A stretch of 45,413 nt of DNA from JBDZVM01 sp040255675 (GTDB lineage Bacteria; Actinomycetota; Actinomycetes; Acidothermales; Acidothermaceae): NCBI GenBank assembly GCA_040255675.1, contig JBDZVM010000033.1, positions 1 to 45,413 on the forward strand, written 5' to 3'. A program made the translations under genes and the position numbers. A model generated the notes under the pieces. That model searched no databases. It was given only the letters and a program-made list of their open reading frames with translations, and was not told the origin of the DNA. Of this stretch, positions 24,022 through 31,879 are shown piece by piece (the stretch's first letter is position 1; every line of letters begins with the position of its first letter).

Positions 24022-24408
24022 TCTTCGCTGTTCCGTTCGGAGTCGTTTCTTTCCCAACGCGGGCGCCCGTACGGGTCTGTCGTTCGTCGCCCGTTCGCCC
24101 ACTTGCGCGCGTCGATTAGGCGATTCGCGCGCCGGGTTTCCTGCCGAACATGACTAAGAAGACCCATGGCGTGTGCTTGGCCTCAAGTAGACGCCATGGG
24201 TGCCGATTCAGCGGCGTAGGACGTCCCCGACTTCGAGGCGTCCGCGGTTGTCGATTCGCGGTGGAGGCCAGGTGCGCAGGCGGCAGTTGTCGGCAAGCGC
24301 GCGGGCCGGCGGTTCGGCCATCGCGGGGGCCATCTCGGCGGCCGGGCGCGAGTCACTCGCCGCGGACGATCACTATCGCCGCGACCCGTGCGGCTGGGGA
24401 GCGACTCC
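24022..24408. other. Intergenic region between rho and the glycan/exosortase operon
   Basis: About 387 bases with no gene I can support. Open frames at 24150-24440 and 24200-24412 have arginine-rich, shadow-like translations. The region holds an 11-bp inverted repeat at 24162-24201 and must contain the promoter of the six-gene operon starting at 24409; I could not identify a convincing one. The ribosome site GGGGAG is at 24397-24402. Confidence 0.5.
24162..24201. terminator. 11-bp perfect inverted repeat (likely rho terminator)
   Basis: ACCCATGGCGT (24162-24172) and ACGCCATGGGT (24191-24201) are perfect complements with an 18-base loop. It lies 140 bases after rho and about 210 before the next operon. 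No T-run follows. It may terminate rho or act as a regulatory hairpin for the downstream operon. Confidence 0.45.
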
Positions 24409-25188
24409 ATGAACGTGTTGGCCATCGGCGCGCATCCTGATGACGTCGAACTCGGTTGCGGTGGTGCGCTCGCGCGCCACGTCGCGGCGGGCGACAAGGT
24501 GACGTTCCTCGTCATGACCACCGGCGAGCGAGGTCCGCAGGATTCGGTTCCGCGGGTGCTCGAGCAGGAGGCTGCCGCCGCGCGCATCGGTGCCGACTTG
24601 GTGTGGGGCGGGTTTCCGGACGGCGCTATCCCGCACAGCCGTGAAACGGTTACCTTCATCGACTCGGTCATCGCGCAGACCGGTGCCGAGGTGCTGTACA
24701 CCCACGGTCAGCACGACAGTCACCAAGACCACGTGTCGACCGCACTGTGCTCGCTGTCGGCCGCCCGGCGTCTCAATCGCGTGTTGTGCTACCAGTCGCC
24801 GTCGAGCACCGCGTTCAACCCGGTGGTGTATGTCGACGTCGAAGAAACGATCGTCGAGAAAATCGCGATGCTGTCGTGCCACCGGTCACAGGTCGAACGG
24901 TGCGAGCTTGTCGATCTCGAGGCCGTCGAGGCCGGTGCCCGGTTTTGGGGTCACCAGGCCAGGATGCGCTTCGCCGAAGCTTTCGAGGTGCCGCGGTTCG
25001 TGTGGGACATCACTCGCGGCGCGGCCGCCGTCCGGCGGGTGGAGGGTCGCGCGGACGACGCGGCACCGGCGGGCGTGAGCGAAATGCCAACCGCGACGCC
25101 TGTCGTTTCCGAAACCCCCGCCGTCACACCTGTCGCCCCAGCGGCCGTGGCCACCCCGGTCTTCTTGGTGGGCGGCTCAAGGCGGTGA
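24409..25188 (+). CDS. PIG-L family deacetylase (GlcNAc-type de-N-acetylase)
   Basis: Protein of 259 aa. The zinc-binding motif AHPDDVELGCGGAL (from about residue 8) and the second metal and catalytic region THGQHDSHQDHVS (from about 103) define the PIG-L/LmbE superfamily, whose members remove acetyl groups from N-acetylglucosamine in GPI, mycothiol or other glycoconjugates. Residues about 215-259 form an Ala/Pro/Thr-rich tail. Start at the ATG at 24409 with GGGGAG 6 bases upstream; an in-frame GTG at 24388 is less likely. First gene of a six-gene operon; its stop overlaps the glycosyltransferase start. Together with the epimerase it suggests amino-sugar chemistry on a lipid-linked or polymeric glycan. 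Confidence 0.88.
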   Translation: MNVLAIGAHPDDVELGCGGALARHVAAGDKVTFLVMTTGERGPQDSVPRVLEQEAAAARIGADLVWGGFPDGAIPHSRETVTFIDSVIAQTGAEVLYTHGQHDSHQDHVSTALCSLSAARRLNRVLCYQSPSSTAFNPVVYVDVEETIVEKIAMLSCHRSQVERCELVDLEAVEAGARFWGHQARMRFAEAFEVPRFVWDITRGAAAVRRVEGRADDAAPAGVSEMPTATPVVSETPAVTPVAPAAVATPVFLVGGSRR

Positions 25189-26627
25189 ACGCGGCCGCGG
25201 CCGGCGTGCCGGCCGACGCCGCGCCGGCCGAAATCGCGGTCGGTGCCGCTTCGGTAGGTGCCGCCGGCCTTGGCGTGCCCACCCTCGTGTCGCCCAAGGG
25301 GGTTCCGTGGACTTTCCTCTTGTTGGCCGGTGTCGGCGCGCTCACCGTCGGGATGTTCGGCACCGACCGCGCGATCTACGTGGGCGTCGTGTTGATCGAC
25401 GTCGTATTCCTCATTTTCTTCTTGCGGCATGTCGCTTTCGCGGCGGCCGCGGCCCGCTGGGCACCGAACGACCTTTACGAGACGCCTGATCTGCCGATCG
25501 ATTACCGGCCTAACGTCAGCGTGCTTGTCGCCTGTCACAACGAGGAGTCGGTGGTTGCCTCGCTCGTGCGCGGTTTGAACGCCTTGCATTATCCGAGGTC
25601 GCGGCTCGAGATCATCATGGTGGACGACGGTTCAGTCGACGCCACAGGCGAATTACTCGACCGCTACACGGCCAACCTTCGCCACGTGCGAATAATTCAC
25701 CGGCCACCCGGGGCGGGCGGCGGAAAGTCTGGCGCCTTGAACGCGGCCCTCGCGCGGGCGCGAGGCGAGATTATCGTGGTCTTTGACGCCGACCACATTC
25801 CCCGCCGAAACGTGGTGAACCGGCTGGTCAGGCACTTCAAAGATTCGCGAGTCGGCGCGGTGCAAGGGCGCTGCATCATTCGCAACTCGGTGCAATCGAC
25901 GCTTGCCAGGTCGATTGCCATCGACTATTTCTCGGGCTACTTGGTGAACGAGTACGGCCGCCAGGCGCTGTTCGGCATGCCGGCTTATGGCGGTGCGAAT
26001 TGCGCGATCCGGGCGAGTAGCTTGCGCCGCCTCGGCGGCTGGAATCCGAACAGCGTCACCGAAGACACCGACATCACGATGCGGCTCGTTTTGGCGGGTG
26101 AACGAGTGCGTTACGACATCACCGCTGTCGACACCGAAGAAGGCGCCACGACATTGCGGCGCTTCGTGAAGCAGCGGTACCGCTGGGCGCGCGGCCACCA
26201 GCAGGTGTGGCGCGACTACCGCGGTGCCGTCTGGCAGTCGACGTTCGTGTCTCCGCTGGAGAAAGTCGAAACGTTCCTCTTTCTGCTCGTGTATCACGTG
26301 CCTGTTTTCTGCACGATCACCTTGTTCTTGACGCTGCTGCGGCTGGCCGGTTTCGGGCCGCACGTTTCGGTCTTTGAAATGTTGCCCCTGGCGTCGCTAC
26401 TCTTCGCCGGGCCCTTTTGCGAACTGGCCGTCGGTCTCCTCGTCGGTCGGGCTCCTCGGCGGGCGGCGTGGTCAGTGGCCTGGATGACGCCGTTGTTCAT
26501 CGTCTTCATGCTTGTGTGCACGAAGGCGTGGATCGACGGCGTGCTCGGCCGGCGGTATACCTGGGTGAAGACCAAGCGTTCGCAGTGGAACGCGCTCGAC
26601 GGTCGCGAGGCCGGTGAGCCGGCATGA
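25185..26627 (+). CDS. Processive-type family 2 glycosyltransferase (membrane)
   Basis: Protein of 480 aa. An Ala-rich N-terminus is followed by two membrane helices (about 41-58 and 64-82), a GT-A catalytic domain and three or more C-terminal helices (about 362-386, 395-420, 429-448). GT2 residues are clear: DDG at 147-149, DAD at 201-203, TED at 292-294 and the Q-x-x-R-W motif QRYRW at 330-334. This set marks enzymes such as cellulose, hyaluronan and poly-GlcNAc synthases that extend and often export a polymer. The GTG start overlaps the PIG-L stop (GTGA) and the stop overlaps the exosortase ATG. A GT2 partner directly beside a Gram-positive exosortase (XrtG type) is a known arrangement. 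Confidence 0.88.
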   Translation: MNAAAAGVPADAAPAEIAVGAASVGAAGLGVPTLVSPKGVPWTFLLLAGVGALTVGMFGTDRAIYVGVVLIDVVFLIFFLRHVAFAAAAARWAPNDLYETPDLPIDYRPNVSVLVACHNEESVVASLVRGLNALHYPRSRLEIIMVDDGSVDATGELLDRYTANLRHVRIIHRPPGAGGGKSGALNAALARARGEIIVVFDADHIPRRNVVNRLVRHFKDSRVGAVQGRCIIRNSVQSTLARSIAIDYFSGYLVNEYGRQALFGMPAYGGANCAIRASSLRRLGGWNPNSVTEDTDITMRLVLAGERVRYDITAVDTEEGATTLRRFVKQRYRWARGHQQVWRDYRGAVWQSTFVSPLEKVETFLFLLVYHVPVFCTITLFLTLLRLAGFGPHVSVFEMLPLASLLFAGPFCELAVGLLVGRAPRRAAWSVAWMTPLFIVFMLVCTKAWIDGVLGRRYTWVKTKRSQWNALDGREAGEPA

Positions 26628-27157
26628 ACCGCCGTCGAGCCATCATCGGCGTGTCGCTTCTCGCCGCGATCGCTTTGGCGTTCGCCGGTTTCTTCGGATT
26701 GAGTGGGCCGCTCCGCGACGTCGAACAGCGGTTGGTGCTGTTGGTGCTGAACGCCGGCGCGCGCGTGCAAATGTTCGGCGACCATTACTTCCAGGTGCTC
26801 CCGCACGGCAACAGTGCCTTTCGCGCGCAACTGACGCCGTTTTGCTCCTCGCTCGTGCCAGTGCTGGCGCTTGCCGCCATCGCGGCGTTCGTCTTGAGCG
26901 GCCCGCCGCTTCGCCGGTGCTTCGCCTTTACCTGCGCGGCGACAGTCGTCGTCTTCTGCAACGTGCTGCGAATCGCCGGATCGGTGTGGATCGGGCTCGA
27001 GGTCGGGTCTGGTGGACTCGTGCTTTTCCACGACTGGATCGGCACGTTGTTCGGCATCGCCTATACGATGCTCGGATTTTTCTTGATGCTGTTCTTGCTG
27101 TTGCCGAAGGCGACGGCGAGCATCCCGCGGGCGGCTCGAGTGAGCGACGTGTTGTGA
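26624..27157 (+). CDS. Exosortase/archaeosortase family protein
   Basis: Small integral membrane protein of 177 aa with about five hydrophobic helices. The three catalytic signature residues of exosortases are at the expected places: Cys74 in LTPFCSSLVPVLAL, Arg116 in FCNVLRIAGS and His136 in LVLFHDWIGTLFGIAYTM. Exosortases are thought to cut C-terminal sorting signals of surface proteins (PEP-CTERM-like) and to transfer them to another molecule. The short form lacks the extra helices and C-terminal domain of Gram-negative EpsH. ATG start overlaps the GT2 stop (ATGA); the stop overlaps the ATP-grasp ATG by one base. No sorting-signal substrate was found in this window. The family call is firm; the subfamily (XrtG-like or another) is not. 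Confidence 0.85.
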   Translation: MNRRRAIIGVSLLAAIALAFAGFFGLSGPLRDVEQRLVLLVLNAGARVQMFGDHYFQVLPHGNSAFRAQLTPFCSSLVPVLALAAIAAFVLSGPPLRRCFAFTCAATVVVFCNVLRIAGSVWIGLEVGSGGLVLFHDWIGTLFGIAYTMLGFFLMLFLLLPKATASIPRAARVSDVL

Positions 27158-28608
27158 TGAAAACTTTTGTGCTTTTTCTCGGGCTCGCGCTCATCGGCTC
27201 CGCCTTGATGTGGCGAGCCGTGAGGTTTGCCCGCGTGCGTAAGGGAATTCGCACCGGGCTCGCCGATCCTGACCCGGCCATGCGGATCGCGGCCGTGCAT
27301 CAAGCGGCGGAGCTCGGGTTGGCGAGCACGGCGTCCGCTTTGCTGAAGACGGTGCGAGTCGAGGCCGATCCGGTCGTGCGCGCGCACGTCGTCGATGCGG
27401 TGGCCAGCCGCCAGTGGGAGCCGGCCTCGACGGCAGCTATCGTCGAACTGCGACTGTGGGCCAAGGCGTACAGCGACGCGCGTCCAGAACTTTCCCGCGC
27501 TAGCGCGGCCGCGGCGCCGCTCCTCGCCGGGGTGCCGGGCATCGTGCCGCCGCCGTCCCTTAACCCTTTGAGAGAAAGGGAATTCCGCCGACGTGACGCG
27601 ACAGATCTCGCGACTGACGACGCCGACGTCGCCCCGATGGCCGGGCCGCCGGCGGACCCCGATCCGCTTACGCCGGTGAGAGTGCTCGTCACGGGTGTCG
27701 GCGGTGCCGCAGGCGTCGCCGTGATGAGAGCGTTGCGCGACGCCGGCCACACCGTGATCGGCGTCGATGCCGATCCGGAGGCGGTCGGTCTGCGATTGTC
27801 CGACGAGGGATACGCGGTGCCTCGTTTCGACGACCCGACATTCCTGAGCGCGCTGATTCGGGTCGCTACGGTCTACGACGCGCAAGCCTTGATGTGCACG
27901 GTGGCAGAGGAATACCACGCGCTCGCGGTTGCGGGCGAGTTCTTCGAGGAAGCGGGTGTTCGCACCCTCATGCCGAGTCTTGAAACCGTGCGAACCTGCA
28001 CCGACAAATGGCTTTTCGCGCAAGCGATGCAATCAGCGGCCTTACCGGTGCCAGCGACCTCGCTTGGCGCTGCGGGCGACGTCCCAGGGCCCTGGATCGT
28101 AAAACCTCGCTATGGCAGGGGATCGCGAGACGTGCACGCGGTCACGACCAAGAAGGCCCTGGCCGCCGCGATCGCGCTGACGCCCGACCCGATCGTGCAG
28201 AAAAAAATCGAAGGGCGTGAATTCACCGCCGACGCGCTCGTCTATCCGTCAGGCGAGTTATGCGGCGTCGTGCCGCGATGGCGGCTCGCGACGAAGGGTG
28301 GAATTTCCACCTTGGGCCGGACTTTCGACGACCATGCCGTCTGTGACGTCGTCGGTCGGGTGCTCAAGGCCGTTGGCCACGTCGGCCCGGCGAACGTGCA
28401 AGGATTCGTCGCTAGCGACGGTTCAGTGACGATCGTCGAAGTAAATCCCAGGTTTTCCGGCGGGTTGCCATTGTCGCTTTACGCGGGCGCCGATCTGGTG
28501 GGCGAATATCTGCGGGCCATCATGGGGCGCGAGCCAAGACCGGAACGGCTCGTCGCCCGCGCGGGCGTCACCATGTACCGATACTTCGACGAGGTTTACG
28601 AGTCGTGA
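27157..28608 (+). CDS. Membrane-anchored ATP-grasp protein (PylC/CarB-like ligase)
   Basis: Protein of 483 aa starting at the ATG at 27157; the frame is open upstream through the exosortase gene but is not conserved there. Residues 3-21 are one membrane helix. Residues about 30-110 form short Ala-rich helical pairs like HEAT repeats (ADPDPAMRIAAVHQAAELGL). After a Pro-rich linker, residues about 173-480 form a Rossmann-like pre-ATP-grasp domain (TGVGGAAGVAVM at 179-190) and an ATP-grasp fold (KPRYGRGSRDV at 317-327, EVNPRFSGG at 428-436). Such enzymes form acyl-phosphates and ligate them to amines, as in peptide or amino-sugar decoration. The stop overlaps wecB. The substrate is unknown. Confidence 0.82.
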   Translation: MKTFVLFLGLALIGSALMWRAVRFARVRKGIRTGLADPDPAMRIAAVHQAAELGLASTASALLKTVRVEADPVVRAHVVDAVASRQWEPASTAAIVELRLWAKAYSDARPELSRASAAAAPLLAGVPGIVPPPSLNPLREREFRRRDATDLATDDADVAPMAGPPADPDPLTPVRVLVTGVGGAAGVAVMRALRDAGHTVIGVDADPEAVGLRLSDEGYAVPRFDDPTFLSALIRVATVYDAQALMCTVAEEYHALAVAGEFFEEAGVRTLMPSLETVRTCTDKWLFAQAMQSAALPVPATSLGAAGDVPGPWIVKPRYGRGSRDVHAVTTKKALAAAIALTPDPIVQKKIEGREFTADALVYPSGELCGVVPRWRLATKGGISTLGRTFDDHAVCDVVGRVLKAVGHVGPANVQGFVASDGSVTIVEVNPRFSGGLPLSLYAGADLVGEYLRAIMGREPRPERLVARAGVTMYRYFDEVYES

Positions 28609-29783
28609 CGAGCGCCGCCTTGCGCATCACCGTGCCGATCGGCACCCGGCCCGAGATTGTCAAGCTCGCCGCGACGATCGCCGCGTTGCGCGAGGGTGGT
28701 CACGACGTCCGCTGCGTGGCCACCGGCCAGCACACCGACGCGAAGCTCGCGGGCGACATCTTCGCTGAATTGGGCTTCGCCCCCGACGTGACATGGCACC
28801 TCCCGAACGCCGAGGGCGAGCGGGTCGGCTCGTTGCTCGCGCACGCGTTCGACGAGTTCGCCAGCCACCGGCCCGACGCCGTCTTGGTGCTGGGCGACAC
28901 CTACACCGCGCCCCTGCTCGCGATGGCCGCGCGCAGGTTCGGAATCGGTGTGATCCATCTGGAGGCAGGGCTTCGGTCGTTCAACGAGCGATCGGCCGAA
29001 GAAACGAACCGGCGCATGATGGTCGCGCTTGCCACGATTCATTTGGCACCGACACAGCTGGCTGCCGCGTTCTTGCGCGACGAAGGCGTCGATCGCGAGC
29101 GCATCAAAGTCGTCGGTAACCCGGTGATCGACGCGCTGGTCGACAGCGGGGTCGCCCGTGTCGACGTCCGCGACCGTGCCGGGGTGCTGTTCACGGCCCA
29201 TCGGGCCACCAACGTCGATGATCCCGAGCGGCTGGGGCACATTGTCGAGTTGGTGCGCCGGCTGGGGGATCGGTTCGCGCCGGTCACGTTCCCGCTGCAC
29301 CCGCGCACCCGGTCCAAGCTCGCTTCGGCTGACCGGCTCGACGAGATGGCGGGGCTTTCCGGCGTCCGGCTCGTCGATCCGCTCCCGTACGGCGAACTGC
29401 TGGCGACGCTCGCGCGTTCGAATGTTGTGGTGACCGACAGCGGCGGCTTGCAAGAAGAGGCTTCCTGGCTGGGGATCCCGGCCATCGTGTTGCGCTCGAC
29501 GACGCCACGCTGGGAAGGCGTGGTCGCCGGCGCGGCGGTGCTCGCCGGGCTCGACGTCGATCTCGTGCTCGATCACGTTTCGCGATTTCACCGTCCGGAT
29601 GAGGCGGCGCGGGTGGCCGAACTGCCGTGCCCCTACGGAGACGGACACACGGCCACAAAAGTCGTCGAATGCTTGACTGACCCTCGGGTGCGCGCGCTAC
29701 TTTCGCCAACCGAGCCGACCCTCGGTTTGCCGCCGCGGGTCGCCGCTCTCGGGGGTGCCTACCTGACAGAGGTTCAAGCGTGA
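28605..29783 (+). CDS. wecB: UDP-N-acetylglucosamine 2-epimerase
   Basis: Protein of 392 aa with the GT-B fold of non-hydrolysing UDP-GlcNAc 2-epimerases. Motifs are GTRPEIVKLA (13-22), VLVLGDTYTA, VIHLEAGLRSFNERSAEE, KVVGNPVIDAL and DSGGLQEEASWLGIP (UDP-binding), with the second-domain FTAHRATN in place of TxHRxEN. It would interconvert UDP-GlcNAc and UDP-ManNAc for surface glycans. The GTG start overlaps the ATP-grasp stop and the stop overlaps the HAD start. A WecA homologue, which also uses UDP-GlcNAc, lies about 5.3 kb downstream. Confidence 0.92.
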   Translation: MTSAALRITVPIGTRPEIVKLAATIAALREGGHDVRCVATGQHTDAKLAGDIFAELGFAPDVTWHLPNAEGERVGSLLAHAFDEFASHRPDAVLVLGDTYTAPLLAMAARRFGIGVIHLEAGLRSFNERSAEETNRRMMVALATIHLAPTQLAAAFLRDEGVDRERIKVVGNPVIDALVDSGVARVDVRDRAGVLFTAHRATNVDDPERLGHIVELVRRLGDRFAPVTFPLHPRTRSKLASADRLDEMAGLSGVRLVDPLPYGELLATLARSNVVVTDSGGLQEEASWLGIPAIVLRSTTPRWEGVVAGAAVLAGLDVDLVLDHVSRFHRPDEAARVAELPCPYGDGHTATKVVECLTDPRVRALLSPTEPTLGLPPRVAALGGAYLTEVQA

Positions 29784-30523
29784 CAACAGATCAGCTGGCT
29801 GGTCAGCCGGTGGGCCGACTGGCGACGGCGAGGATCGCCGCCGTCACCGTCGATCTCGACGACACCTTGTTTCCGCAGTCGGCCTGGCTCGAAGGCGCTT
29901 GGGACGCCGTCGCCGCGGCCGGCAGCGCGCTCGGCCTCGACGCGAGCGTGCTGCGCGACGAAATCGCGGCGGTGGCCGCGACCGGATCCGACGGCGGCCG
30001 CGTCATCGACCGCGCGTTGCTGGCGGTCGGCTGCTCGGAGGTCGAGTTGCCGGCCCTGACGCCCGGCCTGCTCGCCGCGTTTCGGGCCCATGCGCCGGAA
30101 TCGCTGCCCTGCTATCCCGGGGTCGCGGCGGCGCTGGCGAATCTGCGCGCGCTCGTACCGGTGGGTTGCATCACCGACGGAGACCCGCACATCCAGCGCT
30201 CGAAGCTGCGGGCCCTGGGTCTCGCCGACGCGTTCGACGCGGTGATCTTCTCCGACGAGATGGGCAGGGAGTTTCGCAAGCCGCACCCGGCGCCGTTCCT
30301 TCGGGCGCTCGACCTGCTCGCCGTCGAGCCAGCGGCCGCGGTGCACGTCGGCGATCGCCCAGGCAAGGACGTCGTCGGCCCACACGCCATCGGCATGCGC
30401 GCTGTGCGGGTCCGCGCCGGCGAATACGCGGAATTACCGGACGACGCCGAAGGGGCCGCCCCTTGGCGCGTCTTTGACGATGCCGCGACTGCTCTGTCCG
30501 CTCTGGCGGAGATGGTCAGCTAG
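29780..30523 (+). CDS. HAD-superfamily hydrolase (sugar-phosphatase-like)
   Basis: Protein of 247 aa. HAD motif I is VTVDLDDTLFP (nucleophile in DLDDT, residues 25-29), motif II is around VGCITDGD, motif III is the Lys in SDEMGREFRKPHP, and motif IV is HVGDRPGKDVVGPHAIGM. An alpha-helical type I cap (about 35-110) is present. This group includes phosphoglycolate and sugar-phosphate (e.g. N-acylneuraminate-9-phosphate) phosphatases. As the last gene of the operon, with a GTG overlapping wecB, it probably dephosphorylates a sugar intermediate. It ends 6 bases from the convergent beta-propeller gene with no visible terminator between them. Confidence 0.85.
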   Translation: MTTDQLAGQPVGRLATARIAAVTVDLDDTLFPQSAWLEGAWDAVAAAGSALGLDASVLRDEIAAVAATGSDGGRVIDRALLAVGCSEVELPALTPGLLAAFRAHAPESLPCYPGVAAALANLRALVPVGCITDGDPHIQRSKLRALGLADAFDAVIFSDEMGREFRKPHPAPFLRALDLLAVEPAAAVHVGDRPGKDVVGPHAIGMRAVRVRAGEYAELPDDAEGAAPWRVFDDAATALSALAEMVS

Positions 30524-30529
30524 CGTTTG

Positions 30530-31849
30530 TCAGGCAGCCTCGTCGAGAGGCACCGTGTCGATGAGACAGTCGGCGGCAAGGTCGATGACCGCGATGTGGT
30601 TGTCGCGTTCGCACGCGACGAAGGCGACGCGGCCGGCCGGGTCGAACGAAATGTGGCCTGGAGCGCCGCCGACGTCGATCGTCGTCCGGACCCGCAGCGC
30701 GGTCGTGTCGAGCAGGCACACGCTTGACGCGCCGGTGTTCGATACGACGAGGTGACGGTCGTTCGGCGATAGCGCAATCGCGTGCGGATAAACGCCGACC
30801 GGCACGACTGCCAGCACCTTCGACGTTCGCACGTCGAAAATCGTGATGTCGTCGGAGACGAAGTTGGCGACGTAGCCTCGGCGTCCGTCGTCGCTGACCA
30901 CCGGAAGGTGTGGCGCGATCCCGCCCCGCATGGTGGCGACGACCTCGTGATCGCGGGTGCGGATCACGCTGATCTCGTTCGAGACCGTGTTCGTCACGTA
31001 CGCGAATTCGCTGTCAGGGGTGAACGCGGCGTGGCACGGGCCGATGCCAACCGGAACTTCGGCGATCGCGCGAAGCCCGGCGACGTCGATCACGGTGACC
31101 GTGCCCGACACCTGGTTGGGCTGGTACCCGAGCCGGCCGTCGGGCGAGAGCGCGAGGTCGTGCGGCGCTACCCCGACGCCGACGGTGCCCATCGTTTCGC
31201 CGTCCGCCCGGACGACGGTGATCGAGCCGTCGGCGCGACTCGGAACCCAGACCGATTGGATCCCTCCGGCCGGGCAGGGAAGCACCGGTCCGCTGCCGGT
31301 GGGCGTCGTGGCGACCACCACGCCCCGAGCGTCGACGATGGTGACGTCGTCCGACCCGACGTTGGCGGTGTAGACGCGGCTTTCGTCAGGTGAGAGCGCA
31401 AGGTGTTCGGGATGGTGGCCAACCGCGACGTGCCCGATGAGCCGGCGTGTCGACGCGTCGACCATCGCGATGCGATCTTCGGTGGTGGTCGAATAGACCA
31501 CGCCGGCCGAGCTGGTTGCAACCGAATGCGCGGACGAGCCGCCACGCCACGTGAGCACCGGGTCGCGTGGCGTCGACCCGTCAGGTTCGAACCGCAAACC
31601 GACGCCGTCCGGGCGAGGTTCGAGCGCGACGCGATATCCGAGCTCGAGCAACGTGACGAAGAGACTCGTTGGCGTATCAGTGAAAAGCTGGCGCAGCGTC
31701 ACGCCCGTACCCCGGAAGTCGCGATAGAGGTCACGGGCTCGGCGCAGCTGGTCGTCAGAGCCGTCGGGTCCGTCAGGCAGGTCCATCGCCTGGCCCGCGG
31801 TCGGGCCGGGAAGGCCGGTATTAGCGCCCGAAAGCAAACTGTCGCTCAT
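30530..31849 (-). CDS. YVTN-type beta-propeller protein, cytoplasmic
   Basis: Protein of 439 aa. Residues about 95-435 contain roughly seven beta-propeller blades, with repeated units such as LALSPDESRVYTAN, AFTPDSEFAYVTN, VVSDDGRRGYVAN and IALSPNDRHLVVSN. Residues 1-90 form a separate helical N-terminal region (LRRARDLYRDFRGTGVTLRQ). No signal peptide or membrane helix is seen, which is unusual because many YVTN proteins are secreted or on the surface. A strong ribosome site (GAGGAGG) precedes the ATG, and an AT-rich palindrome lies just upstream. Convergent with the exosortase operon. Function unknown. Confidence 0.82.
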   Translation of the reverse strand: MSDSLLSGANTGLPGPTAGQAMDLPDGPDGSDDQLRRARDLYRDFRGTGVTLRQLFTDTPTSLFVTLLELGYRVALEPRPDGVGLRFEPDGSTPRDPVLTWRGGSSAHSVATSSAGVVYSTTTEDRIAMVDASTRRLIGHVAVGHHPEHLALSPDESRVYTANVGSDDVTIVDARGVVVATTPTGSGPVLPCPAGGIQSVWVPSRADGSITVVRADGETMGTVGVGVAPHDLALSPDGRLGYQPNQVSGTVTVIDVAGLRAIAEVPVGIGPCHAAFTPDSEFAYVTNTVSNEISVIRTRDHEVVATMRGGIAPHLPVVSDDGRRGYVANFVSDDITIFDVRTSKVLAVVPVGVYPHAIALSPNDRHLVVSNTGASSVCLLDTTALRVRTTIDVGGAPGHISFDPAGRVAFVACERDNHIAVIDLAADCLIDTVPLDEAA

Positions 31850-31865
31850 CGCCCAGCCTCCTCAA

Positions 31866-31879
31866 TGCAATCATTTGCA
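31866..31879. promoter_or_regulatory. AT-rich palindrome upstream of the beta-propeller gene
   Basis: TGCAA and TTGCA flank TCAT. On the minus strand the core reads AAATGATT, similar to the centre of actinobacterial Zur sites, but the palindrome is centred differently. It lies 16 bases upstream of the propeller start codon and about 195 from rpmE, in an otherwise GC-rich region. It may be an operator for the propeller gene. Confidence 0.3.

Noticed and set aside
24150..24440. Open frame of 96 codons between rho and the PIG-L gene
   Set aside because: It spans an inverted repeat, overlaps the PIG-L start in another frame and has an Arg-rich, non-protein-like translation.
24747..25184. Extended N-terminus for the GT2 glycosyltransferase inside the PIG-L gene
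   Set aside because: The PIG-L frame is clearly coding there, and a GTG overlapping its stop gives a normal GT2 start.
24022..31860. Mobile element as carrier of the cassette
   Set aside because: No transposase, integrase, inverted-repeat ends or target duplication could be found at either border.
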